Below are positions 36,401 through 59,700 of a stretch of 64,000 nt of DNA, in pieces. The position numbers and the translations under genes are program-made. A model generated the notes under the pieces. It did no database searches. It was not told the origin of the DNA and saw nothing but the letters and a program-made list of their open reading frames with translations. Each line of letters starts with the position of its first letter. The stretch's first letter is position 1. This DNA comes from Cristatella mucedo. Lineage: Eukaryota; Bryozoa; Phylactolaemata; Cristatellidae. The DNA is taken from positions 6,716,501 through 6,780,500 of the forward strand of contig WPIO01000009.1 in NCBI GenBank assembly GCA_009760855.2, given 5' to 3'.

Positions 36401-39400
36401 TTGTATCAGACTCTGGTGTCACGTATACCTAATCAAGCAGTACCCTCGAAGCAGTCTTACGAATCTGTTGTCTTGATTTCACCCGACAACAAGCTACCGA
36501 TAGTGGTAGTCTATCTTGCATCAGGTACCAAGTTCTCCCTTTTCACAGATTTCTCTGATCTCATTTTGATTCTGCGTGCAAGAAATCGACCTTTCTTCAT
36601 TACGGGTGATTTCAACATTCATTTTGATAACTTATCTTATGCCTTTAGCACTGAATTTCGTGCACTGACTGGCTCATTTTCTCTTGTGGCTCATGTGCTT
36701 GGCCCCACTCACCAAGTGTCACACACCGGACCAAGTTTTCTCATGCAGCTGCACTTTGTCGTCTCATTATTACCAAATTCTGCTTATCCGACCACATGCA
36801 GGTCTAATTCAGTCAACAATGTGGGCCCTCCTCCTCCCCCTCATCTAAAATCAGTTGTGAATCACGAAACTTCGACCGTTGACATCGATGCTGTCCGTGC
36901 GAGAATATCGGCTTCGCCTCAGCTGCTCAGTCCTCCTTCCGACCTGTCATCGTTGGTAGATTGCTACAACATGACACTAGCTGACACGCTCGACGAGTTT
37001 GCATCTCTAACTTAGGTGCACTGTGCGATCTCGCCCAGACGGCCTTTGGTTTACCACAGACGTTAAACTAGCTAGGTCTGCTAAGCCCGAGTTTGAAAAA
37101 GCATTCAAAAGATCAGGCTGACTGGCCATCGACAGGCATATGATGACTACTGTAGGTCACACCAATCGATTCTAGCAAAGGCCAAGTCTAGCTTCTATAA
37201 AAACATTGTTGAATCACAGATGCAGAATCCAAAAATGCTGATGTCGACGATCAGCCGTCTCCTTAGCCGCTCCCAGGTACAAGCTCCTTACCTAGTGATC
37301 CCTGTGATGATCTAGCCGATCGCTTCTCTAGCTTCTTTGTCAGCAAGATAGACAAGGTCGAGAAGTCAATCCCTAAGATGGCAGCGCCCCCACCTGGAAT
37401 TATGTCCCTCAATTCCATGCAGCACCCCAGTGTCTATATTCAAGGTCATTAGAGACCTACTTGAAGTTATATCACAATCAAAGAAAATTACTAATGATAA
37501 TAAAAATAATGCACTTGATAAAGCGCCCTCAGAGAACTCAATCTCTCTCTAGTCGCTTTACATTTGCTGCAAAAGAAAATGCAATTGAATGGTGAGTAAT
37601 ATCATGTTTTATATACAAACAGCATGAATAACATGGTTAGGGGTGACATGCACAGGGTCAGCATGCAAATGTGGTTAGTGGCAGCATGCACAGTGTCAGC
37701 ACGTGAAGGACGAATCACAGGGACCCACTAAATGCTGTCCTAAATAGGTGTTTTTAAGTTTTTAAATGTGGTCAAGACCAAGTCGGGAGGGAGTTCCAGG
37801 CTTTGGGAGCATACGAACTGAATGCATGGTCTCCAAAGGATTTAAGGTTTGTACGAGGTATTTGTAGACTGTTGGATTCCGAAAAGCAGGTGGTGCGATG
37901 CTTGGCCTGATGGGGTAGTATATCTGAGAGATAGGCTGGAGCCATCGTGAGAAGGGACCTAAAAGTGAGCGACAAAACCTTGAAGTCAATCCGTTGCTTG
38001 ACTGGTAGCCAGTGCAGGTCAGCGAGAATAGGTCGTTTAGACCTTATTCCCACTGTCCTGCTTCTATGATGCATTGTTCTGCTGCTGCCGTCCATAACTA
38101 ACATCATAAATATGTCATTAGCCTTGACATCTTGTCCTAACACCTTTCAAAAAAGCTGTAGTCAGGCCACTTCTCAAGAAGGCAACGCTAAACAAAGAGA
38201 ACGTGAGCAACTTCCACAGTTTCCCCTTCTACCGTTTCTATCAAGACATGAACGAGTCATGTCAGACCAACTGAACTCATATTGAAACTGCAAACCTTGC
38301 TAGTGAGTTCCAGTCTGGTTTTAAGAGCTAATCATTCCAGTCAGCATTAATTCGGGTGTTTAAAGTCCTACCTTTTTCTAAGAATGCAGACATGGGTCGA
38401 CTTATCACCTGCTTGTTTTGCTAGATCTTTCGGCAGCTGTTGATGCTATCGATCACGAGGTCTTTCTTGAGCGCCACTCATCTCGCCTGGGCATCAATGG
38501 CACTGCACTGCAATGGTTTAGGTCCTATTGCAGTGGGAGGGGGACTCCGGAGTATTGATGAGAATGGACAAAGATCATTCGAGGAACCAAGGAAAGATGG
38601 GGTACCTCGGGGCTCTGTGCATGGTCCAATTCTTTTCACGGTTAATGCTCTCCCTCTAGCCGATGTTGTAAGGCCCAATCTAGCTTTCACTTCTATCGTG
38701 CTTCCTTTGCAGCAAATGTAAAATGCCTAGAAAGCAATGATTTGAGTTCTCTGAGGGTGCTCTATGAAATGCATTATTATTACTATTATTACTCTATGCA
38801 GATGACACTCAGTTGAATCTAGCAGTGATCCCTCCCGGCCCTCCAGCACGTCGAATTCGCTCAACTCCCTTGCTGCATGTATTGATGACATCCGTACATA
38901 GATGGCAGCAAACTTTCCAAAATTTGATGATGAAACCAACTTAATAGTTATGGGCAAACCAAGAGTGATTCAGAAATTGTGAAGGCTAGCGTTCGCAATC
39001 TGCTCTGCCAGCATATCTCCTGTTGAATTTGCAGGAAATCTAGGTGTCATGTTGCATGTGAATTAGACGACCACATCATCTCAACAGTCAAGTCTGTCTA
39101 GTTTAAGCTACATGACGTTGCTAAAATTCGGGCTTGTCTAGGCTGGGATACCACACCTAAATTGATCCATGCATTTTTGACATCCCGTCTTAACTTCTGT
39201 AACACAGTGCTTGTTGGTCTACCGGCATGTGCAATCAGGTGCTTACAGCTTGTGCAAAACTGCAGCTAGGCTTGTCTGTCGTGAGCGTAGCAGTAGCCAC
39301 ATCACACCACTTTTCGCCCACCTGCAACGACTGCCAGTCAAGCAACGCATCAATTTCTGGGCTTTGTTACTCACTTTTAGTTTTCTTCATTCTGTGGCTC

Positions 39401-39855
39401 TAGCCTGCTTATCAGATCTACCCCCCCCCCGACCAGGCTAAGCATCATATGGCCAGCTTCTCGGAATCTAATTGTTTGCCTATATATTGTACAACCCTCA
39501 TATCCTTTGGTGACCGTGCCTTTAGATCGTATGCTCCTGCTCACCCCGACTTGTATCACTTCTCCTGACTTCACCACATTTAAAGAAACTAAAAATGCAT
39601 ATAGCTATCACAGTATTTAGTGGGTCCGTGTGAAAGTGCTTATGCTTGCTGACACTACACATGCTGCCAGTAACCATACCTGCATGCTGACCCTGTACAT
39701 GTCACCCCTAACCTTGTGATGCTCGTTGTCATTGAGCATGCTACCAGTAAGTAACCACTTGATCATGCCTCCTTTGCAGCAAAAGTGAAGTTCCTAGAAA
39801 GAGACTGGGTGCTCTGAGGGCGCTATGTCAAATATATTATTATCTTTTATTATTA
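36401..39855 (+). mobile_element. L-A LINE, long copy with nested insertions
   Basis: The plus strand shows, in order: an endonuclease (EEP) segment at 36440-36760 with NKLPIVVVYLASGTKF and the signature RPFFITGDFNIHFDNL; a linker region to ~37450; reverse transcriptase pieces at 38400-38700 ('LSAAVDAIDHE', KDGVPRGSVHGPILFTVNAL); a split YADD box near 38790-38815 (TCTATGCAGATGACACTCAG); ORF2 C-terminal sequence to ~39600 (RERSSSHITPLFAHLQRLPV); and the 3' tail with TTATTAT at 39775-39855. Two pieces of the same family interrupt it: 37498-38030 (minus) and 38705-38790 (plus). Many stops and frameshifts: inactive. L2/CR1-type affiliation comes from motif style only. Confidence 0.85.
37498..38030 (-). 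mobile_element. L-A LINE 3' fragment nested in the 36.4-39.9 kb LINE
   Basis: Antisense tail 'aaaataatgcacttgataaagcgccctcagag', then the shared 3' UTR and a minus frame at 37989-37762 with FRNPTVYKYLVQTLNPLE and MLPKPGTPSRL (a shifted frame of the ORF2 end). It is very similar to 13977-14530, so it is a young relative inserted in opposite orientation. Confidence 0.85.
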
Positions 39856-40019
39856 AGATACCCACGCTATGAATCATGCGGTCTCTTTCTCTAACCAGTA
39901 TTCGTACCATCCTGACTTAAACCCACAATCCAACTGAAGGTCCCGAAGTCACTTAGACCAACGAGTGTGCTGCCGAAGGAACATGTAAGAGAAAATGTAG
40001 CTTGCTGAAGTTAGGTGTC

Positions 40020-40445
40020 ATGTAATGTAATGTATCTCCGTCAGTAACTCCACAAAGTCAAAAAGACCATGTGGGTGTTACGCAGGAGAGTTTTGTATAG
40101 CGCACTCACAGCCTAAGCGGCTTTCGGTACGCATTCGGTAGCCAACAGACTTCGTCTCACGCAACAAAGAGAAAGCGGGAAGCATAGCAGAGTCAGGAGA
40201 GCAGTTGAGGTAGTGAGTAGCATAGAAGTAGCAGTTCAGGACCGCTGAAAAAGATGTGCCATAGTCGGCAGTTGGAGAGTAGATGTCGTTGCGTAGATGT
40301 ATAGCACGAGCACAAGGCCGAAGTAGGCGATGCTCGGGCCGGTACTGTCCAAGTGTGATTGGCAGATTTCCTTGAGCCAGCCGGGCTATTATGACCGATA
40401 TTCTTTGCCAGGTCAAACTCCTAGGAGGATGCGGACTCATACTAC
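40020..40445 (-). mobile_element. L-B LINE 3' fragment
   Basis: Antisense tail 'gtcatgtaatgtaatgtatctccgtcagtaactccacaaag', then 'gttttgtatagcgcactcacagcc', then a minus frame from 40440 with SLTWQRISVIIARLAQG and LLRPCARAIHLRNDIYSPTA, the ORF2 C-terminal end. It matches the shorter copies at 54690 (plus) and 60455 (minus). Confidence 0.75.
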
Positions 40446-40924
40446 TTCAAAAGTAACTTTTCTCACTCAGTGAACACGTGACACGCGTTACAATTGCAAG
40501 TGAGTGCAAATACAATTGAACGGCAGAGTAGTGCAGAGAATCGCAATGACCTACAGGGGTGTAATACATTCGTAAAGCACATTTTTCAGAATCGCAGCGC
40601 AAGAACACACGTATAAACAGCACGAAAACAATCACTGGGTTGAGTCACGTGAAGCCACGAGACGTTGTGCAAGCAAACAAGTCGATCTTGATCCCTACTC
40701 TTTCTGCGCCACGACGGAAGCCCGGCTAACTGCACAAGACGACGGCTTCTAAGGCCCGGAACAACGGGAGCTGCGGTCGCGCCCAATACAAGGCAGCAAC
40801 AAGCGAGCTAACGTGTCACGGCCAAAGATGCTACTGCATTCCGCAATGGCGACTTTCTCGGGCTACTCGGCACGCTACGCCAGCGAGCGAGGGCCGCAGG
40901 AAGGCAGTAGCTTGTAGCTATAGC

Positions 40925-40930
40925 TTTATT
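40925..40930 (-). terminator. Candidate polyadenylation signal for CSDE1
   Basis: TTTATT on the plus strand is AATAAA in the CSDE1 sense, ~590 bp past the stop codon at 41517. The intervening GC-rich sequence with a CAG-rich stretch (~41220-41240) would be the 3' UTR. Cleavage position unverified. Confidence 0.45.
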
Positions 40931-41516
40931 TTGTTCGGCTGTTTAAAAACTTGACAATGAGCAGGCTAGGATCCGAGTAGCCGCGCAACGACGACGCAAT
41001 AGCAACATTGCCGTAGCGCCCAGTAGCTGTGCCACCCGGCGGCAGGCCTTTAACACTGCATGCAGCGCTACAGCATCCCGGCGATCGGCCGGTGCGCGAG
41101 GCACCAGCGGGTTGTCACGATGCGCCCATGCAAACAATTCGCAGCAGCGGCACAGAAACGCCGGCTAAAAATAAGTAGCACACCGTCAGACGAGCCTGCT
41201 GCGAGCAGGCAGGCGCACCGGCGGCAGCAGCAGCAGCAGACACTCGGTGCACGCTGTCGCAAAGAGGGGGCTCGGGAGGTACCGGCAAAAAGGACAAAGA
41301 CTGGTGACTGACTCCGTTGCTGCATCGGGTGTAACTGCAGCCACGTCCGGTTGCCACCATTGTCGCTGCTTTGCCCAGCGCTCGCAGCTCCTTCGTGACG
41401 ACGGTGACGAGATGAGAAGATGCAACAGGCTGGGGCCGACAATCGACAGGCGTCGACTTTTCGGTGGGCCCTACGGTGGACTTCGAGGGCACGGCACCGC
41501 TGCCGACGGTGGCTTC

Positions 41517-51961
<10,445 letters not shown>

Positions 51962-53712
51962 CTGGTCTCGGTTGTGTGACTAAAACAAGCAAACCGCCAG
52001 CCGACCGCCTATGACACTTGGCTCGCTCCGAACGAGTAGCAGAAGCTAGCACGGCACGCTCTAGAGTCGCTCGGGCCAGTAGCAGGTACATTCGCTCGCT
52101 CGCGGCAGCGCTCGATGGATGATGCACACTGCGCATCATAGTTGTGCGATAGCAGTAGGGGGGGGAGTGCATCGGGTACCCTATCGCCAGGAGCAGGCCA
52201 ACTCAGGCTAGGGCATATAAATAAAAATAAATCCTAGCTGATTAAACAGCCTCTTTTTGTATAGCGTCAGAAGAGCCTTTACGGCTATCACCACCGCTTG
52301 CAGTGGCGATAAAGAATCGCCCACCACAGGAATCGAACCAACGACCTCGGGGTCGAGGTCGTGAAAGCAACCGCCTTACCTAGTGTGCCATCGCAGCTCA
52401 CCAAATATATATACAACTGGCTTTAACGAGGGCTAACAAACGACACGCCAGGATCAGATAGGCTTGAGTCCGGTGTCCTGGCAGCGATAATCAAACGTCC
52501 TCAAAAACGGCATGCACAACGGCGGCAATGAAATTCTATGCACGACGAGCCAAGTGGCGTGCCACGAGCGATAGCGAGGCAGAACGCAGGCGTCCTTAGC
52601 AATTAAATGCAGCTCGCCGGACAGGCCAAAAGGCTGGATTTCAGACGAACCTACAGGTTGCGAGTTTTACCTGCTGGTTGTCAATGAGTCGAAATTCTCG
52701 TATATTGTTTAGTGCCATTGATCTAAAAATGTACAAGGTCTCGCACTAATGAGCCTGGCTTCTTTGTCCTGGAAGTAACGTAAATCGTCACAATGCAAGT
52801 AAGCCGTAGCTTCGAGCTGCGTGCGGAGCCCGCTCGAAGGCGTACTTGCTGTAATCGCGGGATGCTATAAGCCATTGTCAATCGAAGAACGGGATCTGAG
52901 CAACAGCGCCGCACGTTACCTTGTATTTAGGCTTATGACTTAGTCACGACTCGCAGTACGCCCGATGGTAGTTGCCATTACTGCCTCTTGGGTACGGAAG
53001 TTGCGATTTAAGTTTTTGATGCTACATAATCAGTGACGCCACATTTATAAATAATTACTATCTTAAGAATTAGACAGCAGTTGTATGTCCCCCCATATTA
53101 AGATGCCAATGAGTTCGAGACACACATTCCGGTCGTCTGACGTACTTGCGCGTAGCGCCGGAAGATCCGGAGGTAAACAACTCGGGTTTCGCGACCCCCT
53201 CCGTTGGCATTTACTTCCGGTCGGAAAGGTATGCTTCGTAGGGCTTCGCGCCTTCGCCGTAAGAGTCAGTTCGCGAGCTCGTCATAAAGTGCGCGAGCGG
53301 GAATCAAGCTGGTGCCGTCGTAACTCAGGTCGCGCCGCGCACCGCTGCTAGACTCCACCCAGCGGTCGTTCGCACTGGACGGACGAGCGTTTCAGCACGT
53401 CCGCGGTAATGCTTCGCGCCCGATGACGGCAGTTCGCGAGCTTCACTTCGAGCGTGGGAATTGTCTCGCCCGTTCGCTGCACGACCTCTGGAAAGTGCTC
53501 CTGCAGGCACTCCGTTCTGCCGCGAGGGCCCCGAGGCCGGGATGACTCACGGGCGGCACATGACCGTCGATGAATGAGCCAACAAAGCTGGCCGCCCCCC
53601 TCTCCTGGTAACTGGGCGCCGGTACGGCTGCTTGCCCTAGCCAGCGTCTCCATCCGCCGCCGCACTTGTAGACTAAGCTTCGCCGCCGAGCACGTGCAGG
53701 ACTATCGTCAGC
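51962..53712. promoter_or_regulatory. Divergent CSDE1/CHMP2A intergenic region (putative bidirectional promoter)
   Basis: About 1.75 kb separates the start codons of two divergently transcribed housekeeping genes. It contains a minus-strand SINE-A (52218-52402). The ~560 bp before the CHMP2A ATG (53150-53712) is CpG-rich by eye, with no convincing TATA box at a fixed distance. Promoter function is inferred from position and composition. A CSDE1 5' UTR exon should lie here, but its donor was not identified. Confidence 0.5.
52218..52402 (-). repeat. SINE-A copy, minus strand
   Basis: Antisense of the 29983 and 63234 copies: 'aaataaatcctagctgattaaacagcctctttttgtatagcg', 'agagcctttacggctatcaccaccgcttgcagtggcgataaagaatcgcccacca', box B complement 'ggaatcgaaccaacgacc', then 'gcaaccgccttacctagtgtgccat'. 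Well preserved; lies between CSDE1 and CHMP2A. Confidence 0.9.
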
Positions 53713-56700
53713 ATGGAGGCGCTTTTTGGCCGGAGAAAGACCCCGGAGGAGATGCTCCGTCAGAACCAGCGTGCCCTCAACAAAGCCATGCGCGATCTCG
53801 ACAGGGAAAAAGGCAAGATGGAGAACCAGGAGAAGAAAGTTATAGCCGACATTAAAAAGATGGCTAAACAAGGTCAAATGGTGAGTGCTCTGTACGAGGC
53901 CCTCCATGAACCGCTAGCTGTATTATAATAATAATAATAGTAATATTGCACTTGATAAAGCGCCCTCAGAGAACTCAATCTCTTTCTAGGCGCTTTACAT
54001 TTGCTGCAAAGTGATACGCAATAGAATAGTAAGTAAAATCATGCTTGAAAAACAAAGTATTCGATCAGCCCGCAGCCGATTTGCTGAAGTCTTGTTAGAG
54101 CTTGGCTGCGGGCGAGTTTTTATTTTAGCAGCTCTACCAGGGCTCGGGAATCGCACAGTGTCTGGGCAATTCCGTGTAGATCACCCTGTTCGCACGCTGG
54201 TAGTGGGCTTTCGTATTTTCTTGTTGCTTTAAGTCGGATTTGTAGACATTCCACCGGTGTCTGCTATTTCTATGTTTCCATTTATATCTTGTCTCTGTGT
54301 GACTATGGTAAGCGTTTCGATTTTTTAGGATGCTGTGAAGATAATGGCTAAAGATCTTGTCCGAACCAGGAGATACGTCAAGAAATTCATTTTAATGAAA
54401 GCCAATATTCAGGCGGTCTCACTCAAAATCCAAACGCTACGGTCAAACAATGCTATGGCTACTGCCATGAAAGGCGTCACAAAAGCAATGCAGACTATGA
54501 ACCGGCAGGTAACCTTCTGATATCCCCTGCATGCCACTTCTTGACCGATGACATGAGATTGTGTGGCTGCCTCTATAGGTTAACCTCGGGTAATAATAAT
54601 ACATGTGTAAAGCACCATTGGAGGACTTAATCCCTTTCTAGGCAATTTACTAGTGCTGCAAAGGATGCATGATCTAATTGTTAATCGTATCGTGCTCTCC
54701 TGCTGCCGACTATGGCTCATCCTTTTCAGCGGTCCTGCGCTGTTACTTCCATGCGACTGATTACCTCAACTGCCCTCCTGACTCTGCTATGCTTCCCACT
54801 TTCCCTTTGTTGCGTGAGACGAAGTCTCTTGGTTACCGAATGCATACCAAAAGCCGCTTAGGCTGTGAGTGCGCTATACAAAACTCCTGCATAACACCCA
54901 CATGGTCTTTATGACTTTGTGGAGTTACAGATGGAGATACATACATACATGTTCAATGTCAGCAAGCATATCATGGTGAGAGATTACTTGCACAGAATTA
55001 GCATGCAAATACGGTTAGTGGCAGCACTCAAAGCACTCAAGCACACAAAGGACGAATCACATGGACCTACTCAATGCTGCAATCAGTACATGCATTTTAG
55101 CTTCTTTTTAAATGTCGTTAAGCCAGGGAATGCCGTGACGCTAGCCGGAAGTGAGTTCCATGCATCGGGAGCATTCTAACTAAAGGCAAGGTCTCCAAAA
55201 GATTTGAGGTTCGTACGAGAGAAGGTAAATGATTTGATTTGGAAAAGTAGATGGTATGAAGCTTAGCCTGATAGGGAGTAGATCTGATAGGTAGGCTGGA
55301 GCCAAAGAATTGAGACCTAAAAGTAAGTGATAGAACCTTGAAGTCGATGCTTTGCTTGACTGGGAGCATGTGCAGGCCGACGAGAAGTCGTGTGATGTGG
55401 CAGCTAGGATACTCACACAGACAAGCCTAGCAGCTGAGTTTTGCACCAGCTGTAAATGCCTGATTGCATAGGCTGGTAGACCGGCAAGCAATTAGTTATG
55501 GAAGTCGGAGATGGGATGTCGCAAATGCATGAACCAATTTTAATGTAATATCCCTGTCTATGCCAGCCCGAATTTCAGCCATGTTATTTAGCTGAAAGTA
55601 GGCAGAATTGACTGGAGCTGATGCAGTCATCTAATCAAAGGTCACTTTGGAACAGGATACCTAGATTGTTTGCTGATTTAACAGGACCTATGCTGGCAGA
55701 GCCGATTTTGAGCATTAGCCTTTCCAATTTATGAATCACACTTGGTTTGCTCATAGCTAGTAAGTTAGTTTTATCATCATTCAATTTAAGAAAGTTTGCT
55801 GCCATGCATGTGCGGATGTCATCAATACATGCAGTATGGGAGCTGTGAAAATTCGACGTGCTGGATTGCTGGGAGGGATCGAAGCAAAGGGACAACTGAG
55901 TGTCATCTGCATAGAAGTGAAAGCCTAGCTTGTGCCTGGGAGCACATCTTCAAGACAGAGAGTATATACCGTGAATAGAACAGGACCAAGCATGGAGCCC
56001 TGATGTATTCCATACTTCAGTGGTTCGTCGGATGATTTTATCCATTCACACCAATACTCTAAAGTCTCCTGCTGAGATTGGGCTTAAACTGTTGCAGGGC
56101 AGTGCCAATGAGACCCATGTGCGATGATGGGTGCTTGAGAAAGACTTGATGGTCGATTGTATCAAAATCTGCCGAAAGATCGAGATAAGCAAGCAGAGGG
56201 ACTAATCATAATGACATATTTATGATGTCAGTTATGCATGGCAGCAGAAGATCTATGCATTGTAGAAGCAGGACAGTGGGAGTAGGGTCAAGAGCTATTT
56301 TTCTTCTTTTATTGGGGTATGAACTTCAGGAGGTGGTCACTCGTGGTCTCCTTGAATGTAGACTTTGAGGTGCTGCACGGAATTGAAGAACAGGATTCTA
56401 AAGGGGTTGCTGCCACGCTAGGGATTGACTCCCTGATCTTGTTGATCTTGTTGACAAAGAAGATAGAGAGGCGATCGGCAAGATCATCACTAGATAAGGA
56501 GCTAACCTGGGAACGGTTAAGTAGATTGCTGATCGTAAACATCAGCATGATTGGATTGTGCATCTGTTATTCAAAAGCGTTTTATGGAAGCTATACTTGA
56601 CCTTTGATGGGATTATTCAGTACGATCTGCAGTAGTCCTCATATACCTGGCGATGGACAGTCAGTCCTGATCTTGTATGTGCTTTTTCAGGCTTGAACTT

Positions 56701-59700
56701 AGTAGACCTAGCTTGTTTAATGTCTCGGTAAATCACAGGCCGTCTGGGCTAGGGCCCACAGTGCTCTAAGTCAAAATTGGAAACTCGTCAAGCATGTCTG
56801 CTAGTGTCGTGTTATAGCATTATACTGGTGATGACAGGTTAGAAGGCGGATTGAGCAACAGGGGGGGGGGCAAAGATATTCTCACGTGGACAGTATCGAT
56901 GTCAAGGGTCATAAGGTGTCGCGATTCACTGGCGACTGTGAATGCAGAGATGGGCAGACACTGTAGACTGAATGAGATTTGCATGTGGCCAGATAAACAG
57001 AATATGGTAATGATAGTTGATGATAGTGTGCAGTTGTAGGAAAAAACTTGGTAGGGTTTGTGGCCTTTGATGTAAGTAGGGTCATGAACGTGAGCCACTA
57101 GAGATAATGAGTCAGTCAGTGCACGAAACTCGGTGCTGAAGGCATCAGATAAGTTGTCAAAATGAATGTTCAAATCACCCATGATGAGCAAAGATCGATT
57201 TCTTGCGCACAGAATCAAAATGAGTTCAGAGAAATCTGAGATAAAGGAGGACTTCGTGCCTGTAGAGCGATAGAATACTACTATTAGCAGCTTGTTTTCG
57301 GATGAACTCAAAACAATTTATTCGAAAGACTGCTTCGAGGGGACTGAAAATGGCTTGAAAATTGAAAGGTTTGCCTGTGATAATGGCCACTCCACCACCA
57401 GTTTTGATTGATTGCATCAATTTCATGTGCTTAATGCTGACTGACACATAAATAAATAAAATAAAAACTATAATTCATTTGTATAGTGCCCCAAGAGAAC
57501 TTAATCTCTATTCAGGGACTTCACATATGCCTCGGGGCTAGAGCCAACGTCCTCAGCCAGATATTGGTCAGGGCAAGCCCCTTAACTGCTGGACCAAACC
57601 AGCTCGGCATACTTGTTTGTGTAATGTGAACTAGTTTAGAGACAGCTTTTGTAACAAGCAAAAGTAAAGATCTGCCTTATTTTATTACCCCATTCATGTA
57701 ACAGCAGAAAAGCCTTCGGGGCTGTGAACCCTGCTTGCCACATGCCATGAAGGACTGTTTAGGTCGTGAAGTGTGAGCATCTTGGCTCCTGGTCTAAGAA
57801 CTGTATGCCGGGTGCTGGCTAGGACAGTAGCACTCTAACACTCCAAATCGAAAATGCTTATCAGATGTGCTGTTTGATGTGTTTGCACTAAAAAAAAAGG
57901 AGGTAGAAGGGGCCCCTCAAATGTTCAAATAGCAGTGAAGAATTGGAGAACTGCATCTCAAATTAAAACCAACGTTTACAGGCAATGTGAGGCACTCATC
58001 AAGAAATAAAAATGCAGTAATAGCATGTTTGCCATAAAAATGACCCTGTTCCGAGTTCAGGCACGTGTGCTGAATAGAGCAATATTCTGGGAAAGGATAT
58101 AACTTCTCTGATTCTTTTCAGTGTTGGGATCGGCAAGTAAAATCCAGCATTGCTTTTTTGTGCTGCACAATCAACAATTGCTTGCAATTGGCCACCAGCG
58201 CATTCAGTGTTTGTTCGTTAAGCCATCTACTCATGGTGTTTTAGCTTACGACCGTTCCGGTTGCATAGCAGAGGCTCTGGCGGTGCATTTTAGCAGTGGC
58301 AAACATGTCCTTCAGAGCCATGCTTTTGAGTTGCCGGTTCTCCCTCGGATAAGTTACTCAAGGGTGACCCGATCACGGCAGTGCCTCTGTGCTACCATGG
58401 TCCAGATGTTTCCTAATAATGTTCCAAACAGTACCTTCTGAGATCTTCAGCCGCCTAGCAATTTGTAGGTTTTAATGGCTATCTCCTTGTAACGACACCA
58501 AAATGTCTCTTTTACCCTCAGAAACCTGTGAAACTGGCTGCATGTTCTAGTCACGTACCGAGCCACCCTATGGCAGCTGCTGGCCTAAACAGGTCAAGGA
58601 GATATCTGGTACCTTGGCTTAGTTCATCATTGGCTGGGGCATCGTCGGTGACGAAGTGTGCCAAAAATAGGTTTTGCTGGATGGCATCCAAAAGGTGGGT
58701 GGGTAGTCGCATGACCACACCTCCCCATCTGTTTACATGGAACCGGTTAACTCGGTTGCCGACGAATGCACTTATTTACTGAGCCAAGTGGAGGAATGAA
58801 AGAGGCAAATTATTTGATGAGAAAATAAAATTGCTCTTCTAAGTTTATTTGCTAAACGATAAGAAAAAATAGCTACTTGTAAATCAATATGGGCTTATAC
58901 CCAATAGTGTGAAGCAGCATGCACATCTGAAGAGAAACTAGAACCACCGCTTCTGGTAGCCGGTGATGATACAGCCTGGAGACATAGTTAGCAATATGTC
59001 TCTCGCCCACTAAACTACTTGTATTACGGCTATCGTTGGCCAAAAGTATTGCTTTCTTTTCTTCCTTGATAGAGGCGATACCCAGGCTTTATGTCACTTG
59101 CAGTGCATAATAGTTTCCATTGCTAGTTTTTCCTTCGTGGTCCTAAATTGCCACTTAATTTTTTTTTTAGTTTAGGCAGTCACACTCCATTGCTATTCAT
59201 ACCTTATATTCATACCGTGCATGTATGTATCCTAATATGTATTCCCACGACCATTAGGATTAAGTGGCCATTACAGTGGGAAGTTTTCAATAGCAGCAAA
59301 GCCTAAGAAGATTCTTTTTTTATTTTATCTGCCATTATGAGTCGTTTATCAAGCGCTTTTCTATCTTTATACATAAAGTGCCCTTGCAGGGATAGCAAGA
59401 CTCCTTGGAGGTTGTCAGCCAATGACCTGTAATAATAATCGCCATCACCATCATCATACGTTGTATGTATAGCACTCTAGGATAACTTAACCTCTGTCCA
59501 AGAGAATCAATATCGAAGAGTTAGTTACCTCGATGGCATCAAGCAAGCAAACACAAGCATCATGGTTAGCCCAGCATACAGCAAATGTAGAGACGTTGAT
59601 GCAAAGCAAAATTCTTGCTTTGACCCACAAGTTCTCTGCCAGGGTTTTCTCATGGCCACCAGCTACTAAGAACTCTTGCTAGTAACATGTATTGATACGT

